Assembly: GCF_000936425.1 (NCBI RefSeq)
Contig: NZ_AVFK01000026.1
Location: 53,769-117,768, forward strand
DNA length: 64,000 bases
Source: Skermanella aerolata KACC 11604
Lineage (GTDB): Bacteria; Pseudomonadota; Alphaproteobacteria; Azospirillales; Azospirillaceae
Direction of reading: 5' to 3'
This document shows, in pieces, positions 27,349-35,288 of this stretch (positions are counted from its first letter, which is position 1; each line of letters opens with the position of its first letter). The position numbers were made by a program, and so were the translations under genes. The notes under the pieces were generated by a model. That model was not told the origin of the DNA. It did not search any database and saw nothing but the letters and a program-made list of their open reading frames with translations.

Positions 27349-28092
27349 ATGCATAGAACCCTGCTGGCCGCCCTCGGCCTGATCGCCTTCGTGCTGCTGT
27401 GGGAGGCGGCGCCGCGCTTCGGATTCGTCTCTCCGCTGTTCGTGCCGCCGCCCAGCGGCCTGCCGTCCGCGTTCCTGCGCGAGATCCAGGCGGGATACTG
27501 GGTCAGCGCCGTGCTGGCCAGCCTGCGTCACTACGCCCTGGGGCTGGCGCTGGGAACAGGTCTCGGCGTGGCGCTGGGCATCGCCACCGCCCTGTATGAC
27601 GGCCTGGACGCGGCGCTGTCCTGGGTGGTCCGGCTGCTGCGCCCCGTACCGGGTCTGGCATGGGTCCCGTTCGCCATCGTCTGGTTCGGCATCAGCGAGA
27701 CGGCCGCCACCTTCATCATCATCATCGGCGTCTTCTGGATCAACTTCTACGCCGCCTACGGCGCCGCCAAGGCGGTCGACAAGGATCTGCTGGAGGTGGC
27801 GGACGCCTTCGGGCACCGCGGCACGCTCGCCAAGTTGTTCAAGATCGTCCTGCCCGGCTCCACCGCCGGTATCCTGGCGGGAGCGCGCACCGGTCTGGGA
27901 CAGGCCTGGATGGCCGTGGTCGCGGCCGAGCTGTTCGGTGTGCCCGGCTTGGGCCAGCGCATGATGCAGGCATCCAGCCTTCTGGCGACCGAAGTGGTCG
28001 TCGTCTACATGATCACGATCGCAGCGCTGTACGGGCTGACCGACGCGCTGTTCGTCCAGCTCAGGGACCGGTTGCTCAGATGGCAACGCTAG
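27349..28092 (+). CDS. NitT/TauT-type ABC transporter permease
   Basis: A 247-residue inner-membrane permease of the SsuC/TauC type. It has about six hydrophobic segments, beginning with LAALGLIAFVLLWEAAPRFG. The characteristic coupling loop is EVADAFGHRGTLAKLFKIVLPG, which docks on the ATPase. It starts 66 bases after the binding-protein gene and overlaps the ATPase gene by 13 bases, so the three genes form one operon. Confidence 0.9.
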   Translation: MHRTLLAALGLIAFVLLWEAAPRFGFVSPLFVPPPSGLPSAFLREIQAGYWVSAVLASLRHYALGLALGTGLGVALGIATALYDGLDAALSWVVRLLRPVPGLAWVPFAIVWFGISETAATFIIIIGVFWINFYAAYGAAKAVDKDLLEVADAFGHRGTLAKLFKIVLPGSTAGILAGARTGLGQAWMAVVAAELFGVPGLGQRMMQASSLLATEVVVVYMITIAALYGLTDALFVQLRDRLLRWQR

Positions 28093-28838
28093 TCGATATC
28101 AAGGACCTTGCCATCGCCTATGGCAAGGCGCCTCCCGTCCTCGCCGGCTTCACCGCAGCCTTGGAGCGTGGCTCCTTCACGGCCGTCGTGGGACCGTCCG
28201 GCGTCGGCAAGTCCACCCTGCTGCGCGTACTGTCCGGACTGACGGCTCCGGCGGCCGGTACCGTCGATATGCCCATGCAGCCGGAAAAGGGCCGCCGTCC
28301 GGTGGCCCTCGTCTTCCAGGAAGCGCGCCTGCTGCCCTGGCGCCGGGTACTGGAGAACGTCTCCTTCGGCCTGGAAGGAACAGGCCTGTCCAAGGTGGAG
28401 CGAACGGCACGCGCTCAGGAAACGCTCGATCTCGTTGGGCTCGGGCAGATGGCAGGCCGCTGGCCGCACCAGCTTTCCGGCGGGCAGCGCCAACGGATCA
28501 ATCTGGCGCGGGCGCTGTCGGTTCGCCCCGACCTCCTGCTGCTGGACGAACCGTTCTCCGCTCTCGACGCGATCACGCGGCAATCGCTCCAGGACGAGTT
28601 GCTGCGGCTCTGGCACGAGACGCGGACGACGATGCTGTTCGTGACCCACGACCTTGACGAGGCGGTGTATCTGGCCGACCGGGTCGTGCTGCTGGGCGGC
28701 AAGCCTGCCGGCATCGTCCGCGACTTCCCGGTCGATCTGGCGCGCCCGCGCGAGCGGGATACGGCGAACTTCTCCGACGCGGTGCGGGAAATCAGGGCAG
28801 CGCTATCGGAGTCCGTCAACGACGGTGCCGGGATCTGA
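28080..28838 (+). CDS. NitT/TauT-type ABC transporter ATP-binding protein
   Basis: A 252-residue ATPase that powers the preceding permease. It has Walker A GPSGVGKST, the Q-loop in VFQEARLLPW (typical of SsuB/TauB proteins), the signature LSGGQRQRINLARAL, Walker B LLLLDEPFSALD and the switch histidine in FVTHDLDEA. The ATG at 28080 lies inside the end of the permease gene, giving a 13-base overlap and probable translational coupling. There is no C-terminal regulatory extension. Confidence 0.93.
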   Translation: MATLVDIKDLAIAYGKAPPVLAGFTAALERGSFTAVVGPSGVGKSTLLRVLSGLTAPAAGTVDMPMQPEKGRRPVALVFQEARLLPWRRVLENVSFGLEGTGLSKVERTARAQETLDLVGLGQMAGRWPHQLSGGQRQRINLARALSVRPDLLLLDEPFSALDAITRQSLQDELLRLWHETRTTMLFVTHDLDEAVYLADRVVLLGGKPAGIVRDFPVDLARPRERDTANFSDAVREIRAALSESVNDGAGI

Positions 28839-28849
28839 AACATTTTTTG

Positions 28850-28858
28850 TGCAGTGCA
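28850..28858. promoter_or_regulatory. Possible PhaR-type site upstream of a phasin gene
   Basis: TGCAGTGCA has the TGC-N3-GCA core reported for PhaR-family repressors of phasin promoters, and it lies ~100 bases before the phasin start. A second TGCGCA is at 28869-28874. The motif is short, so chance occurrence is quite possible. Confidence 0.3.
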
Positions 28859-28956
28859 GCATTTTGAGTGCGCAGCTCAGGCATTTGCGGTACGTTGGAA
28901 TTCTCAGAGGCAGCGCCTAGTAGCGTGCGCATGCCCCCCACGCCCGCGGTAAAAAT

Positions 28957-29496
28957 GTGAACTCGATGCCCCTCAATGCGACCCGTGCCTTAGATGCCCA
29001 TCGCCGCAACGTCGACCATCTGGTCAGCGTCGGGCAGGACCTTGCCCGGACAGCCGGCAAAACCCAGGAAATGGCCCTGGCCTCGGCCCAGACGATCGGC
29101 TATCGCACGGCGATGTTGCTTCAGGCCTTCGGCGACCCGGTGGCGATGTCCAATCCGGAATTCACCCTGATGGGCCACGAGAAGGTCGAGGCCGCCGTCG
29201 AGTCGCAGCGCGCCATGATGGAAAGCACGCAATACTTGTTCGAATCCTGGACAAGCTGGGCCTTCGGCCAAGCCCGGACGAACGCCAAGGCCTTTACCGA
29301 GTTGGCGACCTGCCGTAATCCGACCGACGTCTTCGGCGTGCAGCAGCACTACCTGCAATCCTCCTGGATCAACGCCAGCACCGCCGCCGCCAAACTGGCG
29401 CAGGCCATGGTCCGCATCACCGACGCAGGATTGATCCCGGTCCACAAAGTGGCATCGGCCAACGCCAAGCGGCTGTCGGAGCAGAACGGCCAGTAA
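28957..29496 (+). CDS. Phasin-family protein
   Basis: A 179-residue, mainly helical amphipathic protein resembling the phasin family, which coats polyhydroxyalkanoate granules. The body has long helices (ARTAGKTQEMALASAQTIGY and QYLFESWTSWAFGQARTNAK) and the TCRNPTDVFGVQQHYLQSSW segment, typical of the phasin fold in which a helix pair follows a conserved NP turn. The start is GTG at 28957 or ATG at 28966; neither has a strong ribosome-binding site. A strong bidirectional terminator follows. A second phasin-type gene is at the right end of the window. Confidence 0.8.
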   Translation: MNSMPLNATRALDAHRRNVDHLVSVGQDLARTAGKTQEMALASAQTIGYRTAMLLQAFGDPVAMSNPEFTLMGHEKVEAAVESQRAMMESTQYLFESWTSWAFGQARTNAKAFTELATCRNPTDVFGVQQHYLQSSWINASTAAAKLAQAMVRITDAGLIPVHKVASANAKRLSEQNGQ

Positions 29497-29527
29497 GCTC
29501 GCCGGAGAACGGATCGATCGGCAAAAG

Positions 29528-29550
29528 ACCCGGCTCATGCCGGGTTTTTT
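29528..29550. terminator. Bidirectional intrinsic terminator between phasin and olsA
   Basis: ACCCGGC and GCCGGGT pair around TCAT and are followed by six T on the plus strand. On the minus strand the same stem is followed by CTTTT. It separates the convergent phasin and acyltransferase genes. Confidence 0.85.
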
Positions 29551-30392
29551 CATGACGGCGCGCCGTCCGCGATCGGAAGTTCCGCCTGGGCTTCGGGCGG
29601 CGCCACGGCCCGGCGCTGCCGGCCGGCGACCGCGCGGTCGACCCCCGCCGCGACGACGCGCCAGCAATGTTCCGCCAGCGCCTTGCGGCTGCCGAACCGC
29701 TCGACCGTGACCGGCTCATGGAATTCCACGCGGATCGTGATGCGTCCCAGCCTGACCATCTGCCAAAGATGCGGCGCCAGTTCCATATCGCCGTACCAGG
29801 CATAGAAGGGCCGCATCGAACGCCCGAGCGGTATGCCGTCGAGGTCGACGGCGGTTACCGATACCGGCTGGACCATGACCGGCCTGCCATCCACCTTGAG
29901 CGACGCGACGCTGAACAGCGCCGTCTTGAACGGCAGCGTGCGGTTGCCGTCCGACGAGGTGCCCTCGGGGAACAGGATCAGGGTATCGCCCGCCTCCAGC
30001 CGGCTCTTGATGTCGTCCCGGTGGACACCGGCGTTCCGCACCTTGCGGTCCACGAAGACGGTGTGCTGAAGCTTCGCCAGCAGGCCGAAGAAGGGCCATC
30101 CGCCGACCTCCGTCTTGGCGACGAACGAACCCCGGATCAGCGATCCCAGGACGATGATGTCCAGGTATGAGGAATGGTTGGAAACGACCAGCGTCGGCCC
30201 CTCGGCGGCGGGTTGCCCGGCGACATCCACCTGGAACCCCAGGATGCGCGCGCAGACCGCGTGATAGGCGCGCGGCAGGCGATGGCGCAGAGGAGAGTTC
30301 AGCCATACCAGAAGCGCCTGTATGGGCATCAGCGGCACCGTGAATGCCGCATAGGCCATGAGGCGGGCAAAGCCGAGAAAAGAGGACCCCAT
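29550..30392 (-). CDS. olsA: Lyso-ornithine lipid / 1-acylglycerol-phosphate acyltransferase (OlsA/PlsC family)
   Basis: A ~280-residue membrane-associated acyltransferase. The catalytic NHX4D motif is NHSSYLD, the second block is FVDRKVRNAG, and the phosphate-binding block is FPEGTSSDGN, all as in PlsC/OlsA. An N-terminal hydrophobic anchor (ARLMAYAAFTVPLMPIQALL) precedes them. The ATG at 30392 lies 16 bases after the olsB stop; earlier in-frame ATGs lie inside olsB. Because it directly follows an OlsB homologue, transfer of the second acyl chain onto lyso-ornithine lipid is more likely than general phosphatidate synthesis. Confidence 0.85.
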   Translation of the reverse strand: MGSSFLGFARLMAYAAFTVPLMPIQALLVWLNSPLRHRLPRAYHAVCARILGFQVDVAGQPAAEGPTLVVSNHSSYLDIIVLGSLIRGSFVAKTEVGGWPFFGLLAKLQHTVFVDRKVRNAGVHRDDIKSRLEAGDTLILFPEGTSSDGNRTLPFKTALFSVASLKVDGRPVMVQPVSVTAVDLDGIPLGRSMRPFYAWYGDMELAPHLWQMVRLGRITIRVEFHEPVTVERFGSRKALAEHCWRVVAAGVDRAVAGRQRRAVAPPEAQAELPIADGAPS

Positions 30393-30408
30393 CGTCAAGA
30401 TCCTGCCG

Positions 30409-31227
30409 TCACGCTGCCGGCGTATCCCGGCGGCGTTCATAATGCTTGAAGTATTTGTCGGTGATCTGGTCCGTCTTGACCACGATGCAGACATCGGTGG
30501 TGTTGAACTGCTCGTCGATCACGGCGCCGTCGCCGACGAAACCGCCAAGACGCAGATAGCCCTTTATGAGCGGCGGCAGCATGCCCAGCGCCGCCCGGGC
30601 ATCGACCTGATCCCTGTCGAGCAGGTTCATATTGGCGTAGCGCTGCGGCACGGCAATCGGCCGCAGGTTCGTCGGGGCAATATGGTAATGATGAAGATAG
30701 GAGAGCGGCAGCGCCAAACCCGCGGGGTCGGTGCCGGGAAGGCTGGCGCATCCGAACATCAGCGCGATATCGTACTGGAAGACATAGGCGGCGATGCCGC
30801 GCCACAGCAGCTGCATGGAGGGCCGGGAGCGGTATCCGGCATCGACGCAGGAGCGCCCCAGTTCCAGCACTTCGCCAGGAAACTCGACCAGCGGCGAGAT
30901 GTCGTATTCGTCGCTTGAATAGAAGCGCCCGACCGAGCGCGCGGCCGAGCGGCGGATCAGCCGGTAGGTTCCGACGACACCTTCCGGACCCGAGCCCAGG
31001 TTGTGGTCGATCACCAGCAGATGGTCGCAGACCCGATCGAAGCTGTCGAAATCGCGGCGCCGCGCCGCCATTTCCGCGCTCGGCCGGGCAGCCATTTCCG
31101 TATAGAACACCCGGTAACGCAGCGCCTGGGCTGCATCAACCTCGGCCGATGACTCGGCCAGTCGCACTTCCAGATTGCCGGAGCGGAGATCGCCCTGAGC
31201 AAGCTGATCGATCATGAGGTCGGCCAT
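30409..31227 (-). CDS. olsB: L-ornithine N(alpha)-acyltransferase OlsB
   Basis: A 272-residue GNAT-like acyltransferase that links 3-hydroxyacyl-ACP to ornithine in the first step of ornithine-lipid synthesis. It has LEVRLAESSAEVDAAQALRY near the start, then FDRVCDHLLVID, ELGRSCVDAGYR and LWRGIAAYVF, which are characteristic of OlsB/hemolysin-like acyltransferases. I use the ATG at 31227; the frame is open to 31275 but without a better ribosome-binding site. In rhizobia olsBA is induced by phosphate limitation, but no convincing Pho box is visible upstream here. Confidence 0.87.
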   Translation of the reverse strand: MADLMIDQLAQGDLRSGNLEVRLAESSAEVDAAQALRYRVFYTEMAARPSAEMAARRRDFDSFDRVCDHLLVIDHNLGSGPEGVVGTYRLIRRSAARSVGRFYSSDEYDISPLVEFPGEVLELGRSCVDAGYRSRPSMQLLWRGIAAYVFQYDIALMFGCASLPGTDPAGLALPLSYLHHYHIAPTNLRPIAVPQRYANMNLLDRDQVDARAALGMLPPLIKGYLRLGGFVGDGAVIDEQFNTTDVCIVVKTDQITDKYFKHYERRRDTPAA

Positions 31228-31538
31228 GCTATCGCTTGCGGTCCTGGTTGTTGCACAATCCCGGCCAGACGTCATTCACCGTCAGACGGCGGCACGGTTT
31301 CATCGTTCAACAGGCATACCACATAGCGCTAGTCTCGGGTCAACCGAGTCATTTAAATGTAACCAGTAAGTGTGGCTTATTTGCCCAAGGGAACAGGCGC
31401 GGCAAGACGTCGCTTCAATCTGCGCAAGCGATTACCAAGACAAGCACCGTCCGGAATTCGTGGCGTACTCGTGAATTCCGGACTGATGGAGCATTCCGTA
31501 TCCCATGCCTGGGACCGGCAGGCCTATCCCCTGTGGAT
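31228..31538. other. Intergenic region between mucR and olsB
   Basis: 311 bases with no supportable gene. The notable element is a perfect inverted repeat, TCCGGAATTC at 31450-31459 with GAATTCCGGA at 31473-31482, 57 bases after the mucR stop. No clear promoter for olsB and no Pho box were recognised. Confidence 0.6.
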
Positions 31539-31955
31539 TTACGCGACACCGCGACGGGCGCGGGTCCCAAGACCGATCTGTTTGGCCAGCTTGCTGCGCT
31601 GCTTGGCGTAGTTGGGGGCGACCATGGGATAGTCGGGCGGCAACTGCCAGCGGTCCCGATATTCTTCGGGCGTCATGTCGTAGGCGGTCTTGAGATGCCG
31701 TTTCAGCATCTTCAGTTTCTTACCGTCCTCCAAACAGATAATATAGTCGGGAGTAACCGACTTTTTGATAGGCACAGCCGGCTGTGGCCGTTCCACCGTG
31801 GGAGCGGGTTCCACTCCAACATTGGCAAGGGTCCTGTAGACCTGCTCAATGAGTTGCGGCAGGTCTGTAACCGTAACTGTATTGTTGGAAACATGCGCAG
31901 CCACGATCTCTGTCGTCAGAGACAACAGCTCGTTAGATGGGGATCCGTTGCTCAT
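31539..31955 (-). CDS. mucR: MucR/Ros-family transcriptional regulator
   Basis: A 138-residue regulator. An N-terminal helical part (~residues 1-45) is used for oligomerisation in MucR proteins. A C-terminal zinc-finger-like DNA-binding domain begins at YIICLEDGKKLKMLKRHL. Of the usual ligands, C74, D77 and H87 are present, but the position of the next histidine is alanine (HLKTAYDM), so zinc binding may be altered or absent, as in some family members. The block DYPMVAPNYAKQRSKLAKQI is diagnostic. Such proteins control exopolysaccharide, motility and cell-cycle genes by binding AT-rich sites. Confidence 0.93.
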   Translation of the reverse strand: MSNGSPSNELLSLTTEIVAAHVSNNTVTVTDLPQLIEQVYRTLANVGVEPAPTVERPQPAVPIKKSVTPDYIICLEDGKKLKMLKRHLKTAYDMTPEEYRDRWQLPPDYPMVAPNYAKQRSKLAKQIGLGTRARRGVA

Positions 31956-32045
31956 CTATCTTTGCTCCAGGGGACCGACAAGCATCGATATAAGTCTTCT
32001 CTGCGAGCAACGCAATAACGAATTACTGAAAATGAAGAGGACATT

Positions 32046-32300
32046 TTGACCTTACCAATGTCAGCAGATTACTTCCTGGATATCACAACGGCAGTCTGCC
32101 CGTTAACCTTTGTTCGCACCAAGTTGCGTGTCGAACGAATGGCGCCCGGAGAGACGCTGGAAGTCCGCCTGAACGCTGGGGAACCCTTGGAAAACGTACC
32201 GAGATCGTTGATAGAACTGGGTCATGAAGTGCATGGACCGGAACCCGAAATCCCGGCATCTCCCGAGGGCGTCTACCGCCTTTGGGTGACTAGGCGTTAA
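32046..32300 (+). CDS. TusA-family sulfurtransferase-like protein
   Basis: An 84-residue protein with the TusA/SirA fold. It has an N-terminal strand (YFLDITTAV), the cysteine motif CPLTFVRTKLRVERM with the presumed persulfide cysteine at residue 18, and LEVRLNAGEPLENVPRSLIE. The canonical motif is CPxP; here the fourth position is threonine. I favour TTG at 32046 because AAGAGGA lies 4 bases upstream; an ATG at 32058 is the alternative. It is divergent from mucR and its end overlaps the end of rimI by 4 bases. The partner enzyme is unknown. Confidence 0.82.
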   Translation: MTLPMSADYFLDITTAVCPLTFVRTKLRVERMAPGETLEVRLNAGEPLENVPRSLIELGHEVHGPEPEIPASPEGVYRLWVTRR

Positions 32301-32770
32301 CTACGATCGATTGAGGATTGGAATAGTTCTAACTTCATGACCAGTGCCGCTACTGCTGCGTCCTTTTGTCGGTAATAGTTAGGCCTGCGGCCAATTTTTA
32401 TAAAACCGCGCCCGGTATATAATTGGCATGCCCGATTGTTGTTTTCGGCCACTTCCAGGAACACCGCCTCGGCGCCCGCCATACGGGAGAGTTCCAGCGC
32501 GCCCTCCAGCAACGTTGCGCCAAGCCCGGCACCCCGACGGTCCGGAGCGACCCCGATGGCGACGATTTCGGCCTCGCCGGCAATGGCGCGCGCAAGGACG
32601 AAGCCGGCTGGTTCGCCCTGCCCGTCCACCGGCGCGATCAGCGCGAACATGCCCGGGCTGGCCAGCAGTCCGGCGAATGCGGCGGCACTCCACGGCTCGT
32701 GCGGGAAGCAGGAGCCGTGGAGGAATTCGAGGATTTCACAGTCGGCGAGGCTCGCCCGGCGCAGGTTCAT
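32297..32770 (-). CDS. rimI: Ribosomal protein S18-alanine N-acetyltransferase RimI
   Basis: A 157-residue GNAT acetyltransferase. The acetyl-CoA-binding motif is IVAIGVAPDRRGAGLGATLL, followed by AVFLEVAENNNRACQLYTGRGF, which carries the E-N-N signature of RimI. The gene overlaps tsaB by four bases (ATGA at 32770-32767). The tsaB-rimI pairing is common in proteobacteria and supports the name. The C-terminus ends in unusually AT-rich DNA (GC drops near 32300-32420). Confidence 0.9.
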   Translation of the reverse strand: MNLRRASLADCEILEFLHGSCFPHEPWSAAAFAGLLASPGMFALIAPVDGQGEPAGFVLARAIAGEAEIVAIGVAPDRRGAGLGATLLEGALELSRMAGAEAVFLEVAENNNRACQLYTGRGFIKIGRRPNYYRQKDAAVAALVMKLELFQSSIDRS

Positions 32771-33468
32771 CGCCGTTTTTCCACGGGCATCGTGACATCG
32801 GGCGGCCGCAGGTAGAACGGCTGCGGCGGCGCAGCCTTTTCCAGGCCGGAACCGGCACCGCGCAACGCCACGATCCGCGCCACGTCGGCGGCATGGGGGA
32901 AGCCCGCTCCGGAAGCGAACCTGACATCGGGCCGGCCGGCGGATACGGAACCTCCGGCAGCTTCGAAAGCCAGACGCACGCGGGCAGCGCCGTCGCCCGC
33001 CACAAGCAGAGGCGTCCCGGCCAGGGCAAGGTCTTCCGGCCGGACCGAACGGGCTTCGCTCGTTGGAATAAGTTCGCTATCGAATGATTGGACGAAAATA
33101 TCTTCTCGCCTCGACTCGACCGCGACCAATACCGGGCATCCGCGCCGCTCCTCGGCCGGCACGCCGTGGGCGACTGCCTCGAATGTCGTGACTCCGATCA
33201 GCGGACGGCCGGACGCCAGCGCCATCCCCTTGGCGGCGGCCAATCCGATCCGCAATCCGGTGAACGCTCCCGGGCCGGTGGTGACGGCGAAGACGTCGAT
33301 GGAGAGAAAATCCGCGCCGGCTTCGGTCAGCACTTCCTGCACCATCGGAATCAGAACTTCGGACTGGCCCCGATCCATGACGGCGAAACGTTGCGCCACG
33401 ATGGCGCCGTCGCGCCACAGGGCGACCGAGCAGGCCCCGGTAGCGCTGTCGAGGGCTAGGATCTTCAT
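32767..33468 (-). CDS. tsaB: tRNA threonylcarbamoyladenosine biosynthesis protein TsaB
   Basis: A 233-residue protein of the ASKHA fold that acts with TsaD and TsaE to place t6A at position 37 of ANN-decoding tRNAs. The N-terminal ILALDSATGACSVAL and the VTTGPGAFTGLRIGLAAAKG block are diagnostic. The ATG at 33468 (MKILALDS) is preferred to an in-frame ATG six codons upstream. The C-terminus (AAPPQPFYLRPPDVTMP) contains the YLRPPDV ending typical of TsaB. It is coupled to rimI. Confidence 0.93.
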   Translation of the reverse strand: MKILALDSATGACSVALWRDGAIVAQRFAVMDRGQSEVLIPMVQEVLTEAGADFLSIDVFAVTTGPGAFTGLRIGLAAAKGMALASGRPLIGVTTFEAVAHGVPAEERRGCPVLVAVESRREDIFVQSFDSELIPTSEARSVRPEDLALAGTPLLVAGDGAARVRLAFEAAGGSVSAGRPDVRFASGAGFPHAADVARIVALRGAGSGLEKAAPPQPFYLRPPDVTMPVEKRR

Positions 33469-33547
33469 GACCGTTCCTTTATGCAAACCGTGCTACTGAA
33501 CACCTTCGAACCTTCTTTCATGACTGCCCCAGCATTCAGGACTTTCC

Positions 33548-34093
33548 ATGCCTTTGCTCGAGATCGCGCTGCCGAATGTCGATATCGACCTGATCTACGC
33601 GACACCTGCCAACATTACCGGACGGACGATCTATACCAATATGGTTTGCCTGCTGCACGCCGACGCAGCCGCGGCCCTTCGCACCGCAGCCGGTATCGCC
33701 GGGGCACAGGGCTGCCGCCTGCGGGTTTATGACGCGTTCCGTCCGATCGAAGCGCAGTGGCGCCTTTGGGAAGCCTGCCCGGATCCAGAGTTCGTCGCCG
33801 ATCCGAGGGAGGGTTCGAACCATGCCCGAGGGGTCGCGGTGGACCTGACCCTGGCTGATGCCGACGGCCTTCCGCTGGACATGGGCACGCCGTTCGACGA
33901 CATGACGGCCCTGTCGCATCACGGCAGTACCGCGATCAACGCTACGGCACAGGCCAACCGCAGCCGCTTGCTCGGCATCATGGCGGCAGCCGGTTGGGAT
34001 CATTACCCGTCCGAATGGTGGCACTACCAATTGCCCGCCCCGAAGCGGTATCCTCTGCTGTGGGATGCTGCGGCCGGCGGCCGCATTCTCTGA
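33548..34093 (+). CDS. ddpX: D-alanyl-D-alanine dipeptidase (VanX/DdpX type)
   Basis: A 181-residue zinc dipeptidase of peptidase family M15D. The zinc-site motif SNHARGVAVDLTL supplies H92 and D99, EWWHY supplies the catalytic E156 and ligand H159, and R65 in YDAFRP matches the conserved arginine. There is no signal peptide, so it should act in the cytoplasm on D-Ala-D-Ala recovered from peptidoglycan. Nothing nearby suggests glycopeptide resistance (no ligase or VanH partner). AGGA lies 6 bases before the start. Confidence 0.9.
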   Translation: MPLLEIALPNVDIDLIYATPANITGRTIYTNMVCLLHADAAAALRTAAGIAGAQGCRLRVYDAFRPIEAQWRLWEACPDPEFVADPREGSNHARGVAVDLTLADADGLPLDMGTPFDDMTALSHHGSTAINATAQANRSRLLGIMAAAGWDHYPSEWWHYQLPAPKRYPLLWDAAAGGRIL

Positions 34094-34122
34094 AACTTCG
34101 CGCAAATCTTGTTGAATCCGGC

Positions 34123-34160
34123 TTTTTGTGTCACAGAAGGATTTTTGGGACACCGAAGGT
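34123..34160 (+). repeat. Short tandem direct repeat upstream of the deacetylase-like gene
   Basis: Two 19-base units (34123-34141 and 34142-34160) agree at 15 positions. The shared core CACNGAAGG recurs a third time at 34167-34175. The array lies 30-85 bases upstream of the start at 34209. It may be a regulator-binding array, but chance duplication is possible. Confidence 0.45.
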
Positions 34161-34208
34161 CAGCGTCACGGAAGGGATGCTTGCAGGAAAAGGGCCTGGG
34201 GAAAGCGC

Positions 34209-35288
34209 ATGGGCTTGAACATGTTCCTTGGGACCCCGTCGCTCCGGCGGCTGACCCGCTCCTTGCCGGGCTTGGCGCTTGGCCTTGCCATGCAGTGCGT
34301 GGCCGGCTCCGCCGTGGCGGAAAACCCCGTGGACGAGGCCGAGCGCGGCGCCGTCATCTTCGCCTATGCCCGCTTCGGCGAGGACCAGTACGGTCCCGGC
34401 AGCATTCCCCTGGACCAGTTCGACGCCCACATCGCCGAACTTGCCGACGGCGGCCACACCGTCCTGCCCCTCCTCGTCCTGCTGGAAAAACTGCGCGACG
34501 GGACGCCCCTTCCCGATCGCGCGGTGGCGCTGACGATCGACGACGCCCATCGTTCGGTCTATGCGGAAGCCTTTCCGCGCCTGAAGGCAGCCGGGGTGCC
34601 CTTTACCCTCTTCGTGGCACCCGACCCTATCGACAACGGCGCCGAAAGCCACATGACGTGGGCACAGGTACGGGAAGTCGCCCGTTCCGGCGTCACCATA
34701 GGCGTGCTGCCCGCGGCAGGACTGTCGATGCCCCAGCGGACGGTCCAGCAGAACGCCTCGGACCTTGCGCGGGCGGTCCAGCGGGTGGAGGAGGAACTGG
34801 GCGTCAAGCCGGCCCTGCTGGCCTATCCGTTCGGCAGTTACGGGTCCGCGATCCGCGAACTGGCACAGCGGCAAGGCTTCGCCGCCGCCTTCACCCAATC
34901 GTCCGGCGTCGTCCACGGCCGCTCCGACCGGCTGGCGCTGCCGCGCTTCGTCATGAACGAGTCGTTCGGCGGGATCGACCGCTTCCGGCTGGCGGCCAAT
35001 GCATTGCCGCTGCCGGTCGCCGACGTCACCCCGGCCGACCCCGTGCTTACCCAGAATCCGCCGAGCATCGGCTTCACGGTGGCGGCCGGTACCGGCGACC
35101 TCGACCGGCTGGCCTGCTTCGTGGCCGGCCAGGGCCGCACCGGCCTGGAGCGCCTGGACGGCAACCGGATCGAACTGCGCATACCGGAGGAGTTCCCCCC
35201 CGGCCGCACCCGCCTCAACTGCACCCTCCCCGCCGGCGAAGGCCGCTGGCGCTGGTTCGGCATGCAGTTCTTCGTGCCGGAGCCGTGA
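34209..35288 (+). CDS. NodB-like polysaccharide deacetylase family protein lacking zinc-binding histidines
   Basis: A 359-residue exported protein. The signal peptide runs to about residue 35 (LPGLALGLAMQCVAGSAVA). The NodB-type barrel begins at GAVIFAYARFGEDQYG, and motif 1 is VALTIDDAHRS, keeping both aspartates. The region that normally carries the H-(S/T)-x-x-x-(H/P) zinc motif reads GVTIGVLPAAGLSMP, with no histidine. It is therefore probably inactive or has changed function. The start at 34209 has GGGGAAA upstream. The stop overlaps a GTG start of the Xre-type antitoxin (GTGA), suggesting shared translation. Confidence 0.78.
   Translation: MGLNMFLGTPSLRRLTRSLPGLALGLAMQCVAGSAVAENPVDEAERGAVIFAYARFGEDQYGPGSIPLDQFDAHIAELADGGHTVLPLLVLLEKLRDGTPLPDRAVALTIDDAHRSVYAEAFPRLKAAGVPFTLFVAPDPIDNGAESHMTWAQVREVARSGVTIGVLPAAGLSMPQRTVQQNASDLARAVQRVEEELGVKPALLAYPFGSYGSAIRELAQRQGFAAAFTQSSGVVHGRSDRLALPRFVMNESFGGIDRFRLAANALPLPVADVTPADPVLTQNPPSIGFTVAAGTGDLDRLACFVAGQGRTGLERLDGNRIELRIPEEFPPGRTRLNCTLPAGEGRWRWFGMQFFVPEP

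Noticed and set aside
31228..31330. Possible Pho box upstream of olsB
   Set aside because: Fragments such as CTGACG and ATGACG are present but do not form two CTGTCAT half-sites with a 4-base spacer.
34109..35284. Long upstream extension of the antitoxin frame
   Set aside because: The translation is arginine/proline-rich shadow sequence over the deacetylase-like gene; antitoxin-like residues begin only near 35285.
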